A DNA stretch of 64,000 nt from Gavia stellata (taxonomy: Eukaryota; Chordata; Aves; Gaviiformes; Gaviidae): assembly GCF_030936135.1 (NCBI RefSeq), contig NW_026776913.1, positions 2,046,001-2,110,000 on the forward strand, read 5' to 3'. The position numbers were made by a program, and so were the translations under genes. Position 1 is the stretch's first letter. Every line of letters starts with the position of its first letter. The notes beneath the pieces are model-generated. The model had not been told where the DNA came from. It saw only the letters and a program-made list of their open reading frames with translations, and did not search any database. Shown here in pieces: positions 22,366 to 33,327 of the stretch.

Positions 22366-23677
22366 ATTCCCCCTTCTTGTTTTTGAACACTCCAAGTCTC
22401 ATCGGACAGAATTGGCACTTGGTTGAACCATACTCTTCGCACCATTCCTTCTAATGTCTTTTGAAAACATCGAAATAAACAAGGCAACACAAGCAATGCT
22501 ACAAAAATGACAAGCAATATAAACAGCCCAGTTTTAACCAGTGATGCTAACCATCCTGTAATACCCCACGATTTAAACAATTACTCCAACCATGAAGCGT
22601 TGACCTGGGTGATAGCATGTAAGATTTTTGCATGATCCCATATTTGTTGTACATTGGATAAAATTGCCCCTGATTGATCTACATAAGCGCAACAAGACTC
22701 GTTTATAAGGGTACAGACTCCTCCCGCCTGTGCGGTGAGGAGGTCAAGAGCTTGGCGATTCTGCCATACAACCTCTTTAAGGATTGAACTTCCATCTGCA
22801 ACGCAGTGATGGCTGCGGCCGTAGCATTGGCAATGAGCTCCATTTCTGTGGAAATATTTGCCAGGGCTTGCTCTAACTGTTGAATACCCAATGTAGGAAA
22901 GATTGCCCTAACAAAGCTGTGAAAACTGGTATTGTAAATGGTTAAGGGGTTCTCTCGGCTTCTCCGATATCGTGACTGTGTCCAAACACTGCGTACGATA
23001 CCATGCATGTCAGAATGATTAAACACTTGGAGGTTTGGTATTAACATTCCAAGCGTACAGTGCCCAGTCCAGTTGCCAGGCAACTGCTTTCTGGCTATCA
23101 AATCACCACACAGCCACCATAGGCCTGGGTGTAGGTCACAGGTGACCGTGATCGTGAGGCTTTTAGTCTGCCCAGTGAGAGCATAGAGAAAGTCGGTCCA
23201 CTGTTGGAGATCTATACCCGACGTGTTGTTTTGTCGACCTTGTCTAAGTGCGTTAAATGGACCATATTTCAACTGCACTCTCGTCCAATTCCCCTTCGAG
23301 GTATTAAAATCCCCATAATAGGGTGAGGACGTTTTATTCGAGGTTACTGCCTCGTTATCATAAGTATAATTGATAAAAACAACAGACTTATTGAGTAGCT
23401 GTAATGAGTAGGGATGATCCTCTAAGGGGCTAGATAAGTTTCCACATTGACCACTACTGTTGAGTAGTTCACAGGGATTGTATGAACTCCAATTTGTTAT
23501 CGGAATACCAATTAGGGGGTTCTCATATCGATCAGCCATACCACAAACCCAACATTCCTTCAACCCGGTGATATTTACAGCCATTTGAAGTAAGGTGATA
23601 AACGAATTACCGGAGAAAGCAGTAAGGCTTCTGCCAGGTAACGCTAACAAGCCCATAAATAACAACCACCGCTCCAT
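22287..23677 (-). pseudogene. env: ERVK-like envelope glycoprotein gene, broken
   Basis: Envelope gene with the two-subunit layout. The ATG at 23677 opens a signal-peptide-like hydrophobic run. The surface subunit has many N-glycosylation sites and an ECWVC motif. A furin-type site (RYRRSR) is near 22965. The transmembrane subunit shows a heptad-like helix, a CX6CC motif near 22700 and a hydrophobic anchor near 22500-22545. CWxC plus CX6CC is the gamma/D-type envelope pattern, here beside beta-like pol. Two lesions are seen: a frame change near 22790 and an in-frame stop near 22585, before the anchor. The coding end reaches into the LTR. As it stands only the surface subunit and the first part of the transmembrane subunit are readable. 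Confidence 0.85.
22366..22379 (-). other. polypurine tract
   Basis: AAGAAGGGGGAATT on the minus strand immediately before the 3' LTR; the standard plus-strand primer site of retroviruses. Confidence 0.75.
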
Positions 23678-23695
23678 ATTTATCTGTTCCTCCAC

Positions 23696-24368
23696 TTACC
23701 CTTTTATATTCAAACAAATCAGCACACTTTGATTTAGTTTGTTCCCATTCATTCACAACCAAATGACCGTACTAACCAAATGATCAATACAAATCATGCA
23801 ATGTAGTAACCAAGTGATTAATACAAATCATACATGCAATTGTATGCCACCCGGAGGGGTTCTCACAAACGCAACTTATGAGCAGCTTCAAATGACGGGT
23901 CCCTAACAAAAAAGAATGCCTTATTCTTACCAGAGGTCCTTGTCTGCCCCCGCGAGGATCCGCTGAATCGGTGAGTCCCTCCAGAGAAATCTCCGGGGCC
24001 GGCCTAGGGAGTCGCCAATTCAGAGGTTTCTGCAGCCAGACAGAGATTGTCCCATCTAAAACTGAAACAACAAAGTCGGTACCGAGCCTGCGATCAGGAC
24101 GGTTTTCTGAGATGAATAACTTAATAACAGCTAGTTTGTTATTAAGCAGGCATTCTTTAATACAGCGCTGGGCAGCACTGGGGATTTGTCCACCACGAGT
24201 GCTCCAATGGGTTAGCAAAACACCTCAGTTCATATACAGAAAAATCATACATATTCATCAGAATTCTAAAAAGGGCAGTCTTATGTGGATGAGTTCCCGG
24301 AATTCACTTGCTGCCAGATCCGGGTATACCATAACTGAGTCTGTTGGAGCAGTCTGTCAGAGTTGGCC
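23696..24368 (-). other. unexplained leader-like insert between pol and env
   Basis: On the minus strand this stretch has a TATTAAAG poly(A)-type signal near 24160, a GC-rich segment around 23930-24010 and a good splice donor context (CTCTG/GTAAGAATAAGG near 23935), features of a retroviral R-U5/leader. It does not match the LTR at 21954-22365. It may be a piece of a different ERV or a normal but unfamiliar part of this one. Confidence 0.4.
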
Positions 24369-24524
24369 TCAGGCTCGTGACCTGTTGCTACCACGATGCG
24401 AGAAGCATTGAGAACCGATTTGGTATTGTCCTTTTAAACAGTCATGACACCAATGTCCCGCTAATCCTCGACGACGGAATTCTTGTCGTCCGCAGGTGGT
24501 ACAGTGCACGTATTCAGTTGTCAT
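24369..24524 (-). CDS. small Cys/His-rich frame overlapping the end of pol
   Basis: A 51-codon frame whose ATG (24524-24522) lies inside the last codons of pol and which ends at TGA 24371-24369. Cysteines at residues 8, 11, 26 and 29 form two CxxC pairs (CTTC and CHDC), with His 7, 24 and 27 nearby, a zinc-ribbon-like spacing, followed by a basic C-terminus. The position, between pol and env in a different frame, is where retroviral accessory genes sit. I do not recognise the family. It could be a chance frame. Confidence 0.35.
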   Translation of the reverse strand: MTTEYVHCTTCGRQEFRRRGLAGHWCHDCLKGQYQIGSQCFSHRGSNRSRA

Positions 24525-26270
24525 TCAACTGGACAGGGTCAATCGAAGGAGGAGGTTCTTTCCATGGCCTAATCCACTGTGCTGTGACCCACCGTGGACC
24601 CTGATCTGTTAAGATACAAGCATAACCTCTCCCAGTCATTTTAACTTCAGCAGGACCTTTCCATTCTCCGGAAATTGGGTCCTTGAAGTGTACCCGCACA
24701 GGTGTCGAGGGCTGCAGGCCAGATTTCAGCGATAAATGATGTATCACTATTGGGGGGGACTCGCGATTGCCCGTTAAGCGTAAAAAATTTAACACATACA
24801 GCGCTTTTGCAAGCCGTTCAGCTGGACACAGGGATGAGTCTCCCCCTTTTTGTTTTTGCAAAAGTGATTTCAGCGCAGCGTGAGCACGTTCTACTATGGC
24901 CTGTCCCGTCGGGGAATGTGGAATACCCGTAGACCTACGGATACCCCACTGGGTACAAAAATGTGCGAAGCGTTGCGAAACATAAGCAGGACCGTTATCG
25001 GTTTTAATTTCATTAGGTACACCTAACACAGCGATGGATGCGCACATATATCTAATTACATGTCTCGCCGTTCCACCTGTCTGAGCCATTGCCCACATAG
25101 TCAGAGAATATGTGTCAATGCTTACATGAACATATATTTGACGCCCAAATTCAGGAATATGAGTGACGTCCATCTGCCACAATTGTAAAGCATGCAATCC
25201 ACGAGGATTGACTCCTAAACCCAATCCCAGACCTGTAATTTGGCAGTCCGGACATGATTGCACAATGCCACGGGCATCAGAAATAGAAAGATTAAATTGT
25301 CTTGCTAAAACTTTAGCCGATTGGTGAAAAAATTCATGGGAATTCCGGGCTTGCTCAAACAGGTTAGTTTGGCGATTTTCCCAAGCGGCGGCAACTAAGT
25401 CATCTGCTCTGTTATTGCCAATGGCCAGACCAGAGTCAAACTGATGGCTGCGAATATGCGTAATAAAATAAGGATTGGTTCGCTGATTTAACAAATGCAA
25501 CATCTGTAACAACAACTGGTATAATATTGGGTTTTTCACCTCACGTACCATAGATCGTTCAATCCGTTTAACAGTACCCACTACATACAAAGAATCAGAA
25601 ACAATGTTAAGAGGTTGAGTTGCCCAATTCTGAAAAGCCCAAACCTTGGCCTTCAGCTCCAATGTTTGCAACGAATCTTGCGGATAACCTGTAAGCAATT
25701 GGGAATGCCATTGTCCCTGAACACACCAAGTAATAGCGGCTCGTTTTGACTTTTTTCCTGCATCGGTAAAAATGGTAAGCCCTGGGACAGGCGTTTCTCA
25801 TAATTGCGGAAATTCTTCAAACGCTTGGTCCTGTAACAATGGTAGAAGTCTTGTGGGTGGGTAAGCATTAGTAATCCGACCAGTATATTCTGCAAAAGCG
25901 TATTGTAAAATATCAGACGAGAACAAAAGCCAATCTAAATAGGATTGCTTAACAGGAATATAATTTCATTCTGGATCCTGCCCTGTTAAATCAATACTGC
26001 GACACCTTCCCTTTATGACAATATTTGCAAGCAGTTCTATTCTAGTACACACTGTTGTCTTAGACAGATACGACAAGAAAAGCCATTCTAATATTACGAC
26101 ACTTTTTGGTGATTGCTGGACTAAGAGACCTAAAATATGGTTCCTACTTTTACTGGAATTAACAATAAGCAAGTGCATAGGTAGTTCTGTAATGATTCGC
26201 TGTGACACCCCGCTGACTAATTTCTCGGTTATCTTTTGCAAAGCTTGCTGTTGCTGCATCGATAAAGTTC
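24514..26270 (-). pseudogene. pol: ERVK-like Pol: reverse transcriptase end, RNase H and integrase
   Basis: From 25698 down to TGA at 24514 one long frame encodes the end of RNase H (VSDSLYVVG) and a complete integrase. The integrase has the HHCC zinc domain (HEFFHQSAK then CPDC), MDVTHI, TDNGPAY and the GQAIVERAHAALK glutamate of the DDE triad, plus a C-terminal domain (WKGPAEVKMTGRG, WVTAQWIRPW) of alpha/beta type. Further upstream (25700-26270) the connection and RNase H start are split over several frames. The catalytic reverse transcriptase core is deleted. Non-functional as a polymerase. Confidence 0.85.
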
Positions 26271-26278
26271 ATCGATAA

Positions 26279-26330
26279 AGTGCTTGGAGTGTTCACAGAA
26301 TGTCCATTTCTTACCAGAAAATCTCCCACA
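26279..26330 (-). repeat. 5' LTR remnant of the ERVK-like provirus
   Basis: 52 bases nearly identical to the first 52 bases of the 3' LTR (22314-22365). The junction to pol lies in a short repeat of ATCGATAAAG at 26259-26280, so a deletion removed everything between U3 and mid-pol. Confidence 0.7.
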
Positions 26331-26889
26331 CCATTGCTTTGTCCTCACTCACAAGAGACCTCTACCATTCCCATGACCTTTCAAGAGGCATATTCCAAGG
26401 AAATGTTGACCTTCCCCTGTAACTTCAGGACCACTCTTCTGCCTGTCCTACGCTGTATTTCATTTCTCCGATCTTTCATTGACTTTCCCCTGCCCTGATA
26501 CAAAGACCATTTCTAAAGTCATCGTTTCAGATGCAGACTGCCTGGGCAAAGGCCCTTTCCATTATTCTCCAGTTTTCTCCTTCCCTTTCTCTTTGTTCGT
26601 TCTGGTACCTCTCACCTACGCTGCTGCTTTGAGCTTCAGGGACTAAAAGCCGGCCTGTCCTTCAGTAGTCTAATTGTCTCTCTTTAAGAGCCAACTCTTT
26701 AATTATGTTGATATTTACTTTTTTGTATCTCCCTATCTAAAGCATTTCTCATGAGATTACCCCTTGTAGAAAGTCAGCCTCATGAGACCTAGCTTGTACT
26801 TTACGTGTGGCTGAGGAGTGCGTTTTAATGTTTCTGAAACTTTTCCTTGCTTTCCTTCTCTTTGCTTGCAAAGAGGAACATTCCCTCTG
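26331..26889. other. unassigned DNA
   Basis: No gene, RNA gene or clear repeat seen. Flank of the ERVK-like insertion. Confidence 0.4.
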
Positions 26890-27880
26890 TGCCGGTGTGC
26901 AGGCAGTTCTCTAAGGAAAGCAGGTGGGAGGTGGTGCAATGGCGCTGTAACATTCAGCTCCCAGAGTCCCGAGAAGTCTGACGGAAGGCAAAGTGAGGCA
27001 AGTCCCAGGTGGCCAAGGGCAGAAATGGTGGGGCTGGGGAGGTGAGGAGCAAGGGTGTCCATGCAGTGTCAGGCCTCAAGGGACTGCTTTTCCTCCCCAA
27101 CACTCTGGGTCAATATCAACTGGAGAATGCTGCTGTCACCTCTTCTTTAAAATGAAAGGAATAAAATGTAACATTTTAAAAAATGTATTTTTTATTAGGG
27201 GCACTTTGAAATCTTCCTCTTTAACTGCACTATGAAATGATTCCAATTAGCTGTACAAGTCTTGAAGACTGGAAGAAAGTGACATGCAGGGAAATAGCTC
27301 GTTAGGGCTTTCTGTGTTTTAATGAGCCCCACGGTGTATTTGGGCCTGTAGTCCATGAACCTCTGATGATGAGAGTGATCAAGCCTCTCAAGAAGTCAAA
27401 GGCAGAAGCAAAAGCTAAAGAACCTTGAAGCATTAATGGGTCCCACTGAGGGCCATTACTGACAGAGCCTCCCCAGGGACTCGTTAGAGCCGATAACTGG
27501 AGGCTGTGATTGCAGGGAGGCAAAGGCACTGTGCAGGTGGCTGTAATGCTGAGAAAGCCCTTGGATTGTTAGATGAAGCAGAAAGGCCAAACCCTGAGCC
27601 CCAGGCCCTGGGCAGGCAGAGCTGGTCCCTCACGTGTGGCTCAGGGCTCTTCCTGGGGGCAGGGGGATGTGAGGATGAGCAATGCCAAGTGCAGAAAAAC
27701 AGCGCAACACTTCCCGGCCTCCCCAGAAGGGGCGAGGAAGAACCAAAGTCCAGAGCCTCCGGGTTTCTCCTGGTAGGCGTCGGTAGCAGAGGCACCTGCC
27801 ATAGCCAAGAGGACAAAGACCTTGGCCCTGTTGGGCTTTGGGGAGGGTTTGGTGTTCTGCTGAGGGTGTCCAGTTAGTGC
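26890..27880 (+). repeat. diverged copy of palindrome-arm/module M sequence
   Basis: 26960-27150 matches 57890-58090 and 27300-27880 matches 58190-58680 in the same order and orientation, with clear divergence. It places the 3' side of OR-3 in the same duplication family as the inverted repeat. No gene is seen. Confidence 0.65.
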
Positions 27881-28954
27881 CGGGGAGGGGCTCGCTTTGT
27901 GGATTAGGGTTTGTGTAGGGCTGTGGGGAGGGTGAGGGTCAAGGCTAGCATTTAATGGCAGGGATACAGGCTGGGAATTGGAGTGAGTAACAGGGTAGGA
28001 GGAGGAGTTTCTGGTTTGGGGCTTTGGTTTAGAGGTAAGGTTTGAGGTTAGGGATTAGAGCAGTGGATTCCTGTCAGGGTGAAGGGTGCCATTTTGGGGT
28101 AGGGTTAGGGCTTCAGGTTACTGCTTAGAATGAGGGTAAAGGCCTCACGTGAATGTTTTCTCAGTCAGTATCACGGTGGCATCAAAACTACCCAAATGCA
28201 TCTTTCCTCTTCAAAACCTTTCATCTTTGTTGGCCAAACCTCTCTTCCCTCCTCCAAATCTTGTCCCAGCTCCCCCTGACCTCCCCAAATCTGTCATCTT
28301 GTTGGGTCCAGCATTGCAATGGCTTTCGAGACCTCAGAGTATCTGTCTCCCCACTGCTGGCTGCTCAGACCTGACCTCACAGCCAGCACCCAAGGGGACA
28401 CAACGTGCTGCTGTGCTGGAGAGGCCTCGTCGCAGCCTACCCAGCAGCGCTGAAGGCAGGCGATGTCTTCCACCACCCCGAGGTACCCTGCCTGCCTACC
28501 AGCTCAGGCTCCAGAAGGGCTCCCAGACGTCGTGGGATGCATTTCCCACGTGGGTGCTTCAGCTCCAAAGGACAGCGACCACCTCTGCGTGGGTAACTGA
28601 ATCCAGTAGATTTTCAGGAGAAAACTGGAAACCTCTGCAGAAAAGACCTCAATGTAATAGCTGGAAAAATCTTCCTTTCCAGCATGGCTGGCTTTTCATG
28701 AAGTTTCATGATTTTTTCCATAGTTTTTTCTTAACAGCAGCAAAGGCAGGTACTGGCAAGCTGATTACACTCCCTCGCTCTCTGTGAGTGGTTTTATGCA
28801 GCCCCTCAGCAAAATAAATTCTCTTACTTTTGTTCAATTGGAGAAGCATTGCTCAGAAGAACTACTGTCTTTATATTGGCACATTTCATCTCTCTACTTC
28901 TGCCTCTCTGTCTTTTCTCCTTTCTCTGCCTTTTCTATCTCCAAAGGAAAGACT
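27881..28954. other. unassigned DNA with G-rich, telomere-like words
   Basis: 27895-28120 is rich in GGGTTAGGG-like words but has no regular array. The rest shows no gene or recognisable repeat. Confidence 0.35.
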
Positions 28955-29100
28955 CACTGCATGACAGAATAACTCAGGTTGGAAGAGACTTGACCATTGT
29001 CTTGTCCGTCTCTCCTGCTCGAGGCAGGAGATGCTCACCCTGATGGCTTTGCCCTGGGTATGTCCCTCAGTGACACTCACCATCCCCACTGTCACTAGAC
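28955..29100 (-). mobile_element. CR1 3'-end scrap
   Basis: GACAGAATAACTCAGGTTGGAAGAGACTTG is the CR1 3' end in reverse orientation, with about 100 further degraded bases. Confidence 0.5.
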
Positions 29101-29275
29101 ACACACAGAGATCAGTTCAAAATCCATCCCTTGGTCTCTAAGAGGGCATGATGTGACAAGGAGGTTTTTGCACCGATATCCGTGGATCAATGGGCCCTTT
29201 TGGGCTCTTGTTCTTCTTAACACCAGCTTTGGAAGAAGAGCCAACCGTGCAGGCAGCGTGCAGGGGAGATCCCAT

Positions 29276-29281
29276 TTTATT
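29276..29281 (-). promoter_or_regulatory. candidate poly(A) signal of OR-3
   Basis: AATAAA on the minus strand about 235 bases past the OR-3 stop, at the place matching the OR-1 signal. Confidence 0.6.
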
Positions 29282-29516
29282 ACAGAGAGAGTATGAGAGA
29301 GTCAGTCATGAGACAATGTTACAGAAACTTTTCTAAGGTGTCCAGGTGAGAGAGAGCACGTTCCTGCCTCAGGTGTAGGGGGACAAATCCAAACAGTCAT
29401 GCAGGAAAATGATAGGGAGAAATAACAAAACCAAAAACAGCAACAGAGTGAATAAACAAGGCTCTAACAGGCTACGCGATGCACTGTGAACCATGTGTGA
29501 AAGGAGAGGGCAGGTC

Positions 29517-30449
29517 TCAGCTGTTGAAAAATGTCCATGAAAACCATTTCTTGATGGCATCCTTGAGCTCCTGGTTCCTCATGCTGTAGATGAGGGGGTT
29601 CACTGCTGGAGGCACCACCGAGTACAGAACTGCCATCACCAGGTCCAGGGATGGGGAGGAGATGGAGGGGGGCTTCAGGTAGGAAAACATGATGGTGCTG
29701 AGGAACAGGGAAAACACAGCTAGGTGAGGGAGGCACGTGGAAAAGGCTTTGTGCCGTCCCTGCTCAGAGGGGATCCTCAGAACGGCCCTCAAGATCTGCA
29801 CATAGGACAGCACAATGAAAACAAAACACCCAAAACTGAAACAAGCACTAACCACAAGAAGCCCAACTTCCCTGAGGTACGTGTCTGAGCAGGAGAGCTT
29901 GAGGATCTGTGGGATTTCACAGAAGAACTGGTCCAAGGCATTGCCTTGGCAGAGTGGTAGTGAAAATGTATTGGCTGTGTGCAGCACAGCGTAGAGCAAC
30001 CCACTGCCCCAGGCAGCTGCTGCCATGTGGACACAAGCTCTGCTGCCCAGGAGGGTCCCGTAGTGCAGGGGTTTGCAGATGGCAACGTAGCGGTCATAGG
30101 ACATGACAGTGAGAAGACAAAATTCTGTTGACATCAAAAAGAGAAACAGAAACACTTGGGCAGCACAACCTGCATAGGAAATGATCCTGATGTCCCACAG
30201 GGAATTGGCCATGGCTTTGGGGAGAGTGGTGGAGATGGAGCCCAGGTCGAGGAGGGAGAGGTTGAGGAGGAAGAAGTACATGGGGCTGTGGAGGTGGTGG
30301 TCGCAGGCTATGGCAGTGATGATGAGGCCATTGCCCAGGAGGGCAGCCAGGTAGATGCCCAGGAAGAGGCAGAAGTGCAAGAGCTGCAGCTCCCGCGTGT
30401 CTGCGAATGCCAGGAGAAAGAACTCAGTTATAGAGCTGCTGTTGGACAT
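29517..30449 (-). CDS. olfactory receptor OR-3, family-14-like, full length
   Basis: Complete 310-residue odorant receptor. The start is taken at the ATG at 30449 (MSNSSSITEFF), which aligns with the other ORs. The frame is open further upstream, but a splice acceptor (TTCCTCCTTCGACAG, exon from 30472) lies 22 bases before this ATG. All OR hallmarks are present: HSPMYFFLLNLSLLD, MSYDRYVAICKPLHYG, CEIPQILKLSC, SYVQILRAVLRIPS, KAFSTCLPHL and PLIYSMRNQELKDA. The C-terminus after KDA (IKKWFSWTFFNS) is longer than in OR-4 and OR-5. Its cassette (gene, 5' flank, module M, block P) repeats that of OR-2 in the same orientation about 16.8 kb away. Confidence 0.95.
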   Translation of the reverse strand: MSNSSSITEFFLLAFADTRELQLLHFCLFLGIYLAALLGNGLIITAIACDHHLHSPMYFFLLNLSLLDLGSISTTLPKAMANSLWDIRIISYAGCAAQVFLFLFLMSTEFCLLTVMSYDRYVAICKPLHYGTLLGSRACVHMAAAAWGSGLLYAVLHTANTFSLPLCQGNALDQFFCEIPQILKLSCSDTYLREVGLLVVSACFSFGCFVFIVLSYVQILRAVLRIPSEQGRHKAFSTCLPHLAVFSLFLSTIMFSYLKPPSISSPSLDLVMAVLYSVVPPAVNPLIYSMRNQELKDAIKKWFSWTFFNS

Positions 30450-32630
30450 TTTCCTCCTCTGGGCATGGGGACCTGTCGAAGGAGGAAAAGAGAGTGAGAA
30501 GTTAGGGAAGACTTCTCTGAGCAAAACCTATTCAATTTCTCATAGAACCCCACCAAACTGCCTCCACCTATTCAGGAACACCTTTCACACTTGCCTTTTT
30601 TTGAGTTCTGGTTGGTGCTGGCTGAGTGTGTCATGAGGAGTCAGTCCAGCCTTGCACCAACAGGTAGATAGGAACACAGGGTGACCTCAGATTAAATCCA
30701 TTCATGGTGTCAAATGACTTTTCAGCATTGTCTCTCCCAATTCACTCAACTGCAGAACTGAGCTGTGGGGATTTTGTTTTTCTTATGCTGTTCTAGTTGC
30801 CCCACTACACCTGAGGAGGGTTTTTAAGGCAGAAACAGCTGGCATTTCTGCTGCACTACAAGTGAAACGTTGGTCCTGAGAGGTAAAGGGACTGTGCTTT
30901 CGTGCGGAGTGAGGACAGTCTGTCAGCCCTTGTCTCATCTGCCCTGTGCTGGCACCTCTTTCAGCTGGAGGACAATCACACCCAGATGTTCCCCCAAAAA
31001 AACTGGGCACTGCTGAGAGCAGAGGAACCCAGTTTCCAAGTGCGGATCTCCAAACCCCTCAGCCCGTCTCATTGTACCTGAGGAGAATCTCAGCTCTGGC
31101 CTCCCAGCCAAGGACACAGAGGCACTCATTGCAGCTGCCCACATACAGTCCTCCAGCAGCATTTCCATGCCCTTAGCATCGAGATGTCTTCTCTGCTGGA
31201 GTCTTGGGAAACAGAGAGATGCCATGGGAGAGCTGTGCTCTTCTGGAGGGCAGCCTGCAGCCCAGCAGGACCTCCCAGGGAAAGAGCCAAGAGCAGAAAG
31301 ATGACATGTCCTGACAGGAGAGCAAGATCATTGCCAGCCCCACACAATGCAGTGCCTAGACCCCAAAGTTTGCAGGGGACTTGGATGCTTTTCCTCCATG
31401 GATGCATCTGCATGGTAGGACCCACAACATCTGTGTCTGGGCTTCAGCCAAATCCTCACCCCCACACCGGTGAGTGCAATGGAAAAAAACAGGGCAGCGG
31501 GGACAAGAGGGGAACATGCCAAAGCACTCCTGCCAAGGGAGGCAGGACAGGGAGACACAGCTGGACACACGACCATTCTGACTCTTTGGTGGTCTGGCTG
31601 CTGGGAAGGCAACTCTTGACAAAGTCCCGTGACATTAAGGGTGGGGGGCTCTGCTGGGTGGGAGAGAAGTCTGTGGGGTAGCTCCAGAAAAGTTTTTTGC
31701 ATCGCAGGGGATGGCAGGGAGGTGCCCGTATCCTGCCTCCCAAGATGTTTCTGGTAAGAGCTCCCTCCCTGCCCATGTCTCTGCTGCCTAGAGCTGTCCC
31801 TGCAGGAAGCTGTCTCTTTGTCTCCACGCCTCCTCCCTGTCAGTGCTCACAGACCCCATCCCACCCACCACATGCTCAGCTCTGTTCTGCAGAGAGCTCC
31901 TGCGGCAGAGCACTGCCCAGGGGCATCTCTGAGTGTGCAGGGTCTGAGGACCAATTCATACAAACACTGATGAAACTAGAAATGTGATGATGGTGCTTTC
32001 TGAAGGCTGAGGCGCCCTAAAGCACTGTGGGGAGCTCCCCGGGCAGGCTGAGTGCTGACCCTGGCAGGCGGCAGAGTCCCTGCCCCAGCACCCAGCCCCG
32101 GGGGTGCAGGGACCCTGCTCGGAAGGACAGCACTGGGCACCCCTGGCTGCACACCCACCTTCACACCCTGCAGCCGTCCCTGGCAGAAGGCAGCCCTCAT
32201 GCCCTGTCCCTCTGATGGTGCAGCAGGGAAGCCCTGCTCTGGGGCACCTCCTCCTCCTCTACACTGGAGAACCTGTGGCAGTTCTTCCTGAAAGGTCTCA
32301 GCGTTTGTGGGATGTGCCAGCATTAGGAGATCTTCTTGTGAACTATACCTAAATTTCCCCACACCCAGAGACTTACCGTGTCAAGGGCTGTGAAGATTTC
32401 TCCTCCAGTGAGCTCGCCTCTGTCCTCCCACCCCAGACTGCCTTTAACCTCTCTCTGCCTTGATCCTCTCCCCTCGGTGCCTGCAGGCAGCGCCCTCAGC
32501 CCTGCTGCGCTCTGCAGAGGAGCTGCTCCTGGGCAGAGCTGTCTCTCGGCAGTGATGCCCGCTTGCCATGAGCTCCCTCCATCCCAGGAGCCCGGCACAG
32601 CTCAGCAGCAGAGGACCATCTCAAGGGGTT
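30450..32630 (-). repeat. 5' flank of OR-3, duplicated cassette
   Basis: The far part (about 32027-32630) is nearly identical to 15258-15832. The near part (30450-31990) is a clearly diverged version of the OR-2 and OR-4 flanks, with matching words such as the GTGCTCACAGA(C/G)CCCATCCCACCC stretch. No gene is seen. Confidence 0.7.
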
Positions 32631-33327
32631 TTAATGACCCCTCGGGTGGGTTTGGTGCCCAGTCCATGAACCTCAGACAGTGAGAGGGAGTTAAAGAAAC
32701 CTCTCAAGAAGTCAGTGTCTGATGCAATCTCCACTGTTTCCTGCAGTGTTAATGGGTCCCACGGAGGGACATTGCTGACAAAGCCTCCCCAGGGGCTGCT
32801 TAGAGCAGAAAACTCCAGGCAGTGATGACAGGTAGGCAAAGGCAATGTGAAGGAAGAGATTCTGAGTAACCCTGGATGTGTTACCTACAGGCAAAGGGCC
32901 AAGTTCTGACCCCCAGCCCCTGGGAAGGGAGATCCGGTCCCTCACACATTGCTCAGGGCTCTTCCTGGGGCGGTGTGATGTGGGGATGGGCAATGCCCAG
33001 GGCAGGACTACGGTAGGATACCTCCCAGGCTCCCAGGTGGGGAAGGGGAGGCAATGAGCCCTGAGTGCTGTAAGGACAAGGTGCTTCCTCATGGGTGTCA
33101 GTGGCAGAGACAACAGCCACAGCCGAGGAGGGAAAGAGCTGATCTCTCTTGGGGGCTTTTCCGACTTCATCCCTCTCTCGTCTCCACCATTGGCTGTCCT
33201 ACGGTCTCCCACACCTGCACCTCTTTCTCTGCAGGCTGTAGACATCCACCCTGCTACCCCACCTGGCTCTCACCTGAGCATCTTCCTTTACTGATATCTC
33301 TCCATCCTTCCTCGTTGTCCCTTGCAA
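32625..33327 (+). repeat. module M, copy next to block P copy 3
   Basis: Differs from 15833-16538 at only a few positions per hundred. No gene. Confidence 0.75.

Larger units (their letters stand above)
21954..26330 (-). mobile_element. ERVK/beta-like endogenous retrovirus, internally deleted
   Basis: Minus-strand provirus inserted in CR1 DNA. In its own direction it contains a 52-base remnant of the 5' LTR (26279-26330), the end of reverse transcriptase, RNase H, integrase (to 24514), a small Cys-rich frame, a leader-like insert, env and a 3' LTR (21954-22365). The rest of the 5' LTR, primer-binding site, gag, protease and most of reverse transcriptase are gone. Not autonomous. Confidence 0.88.
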
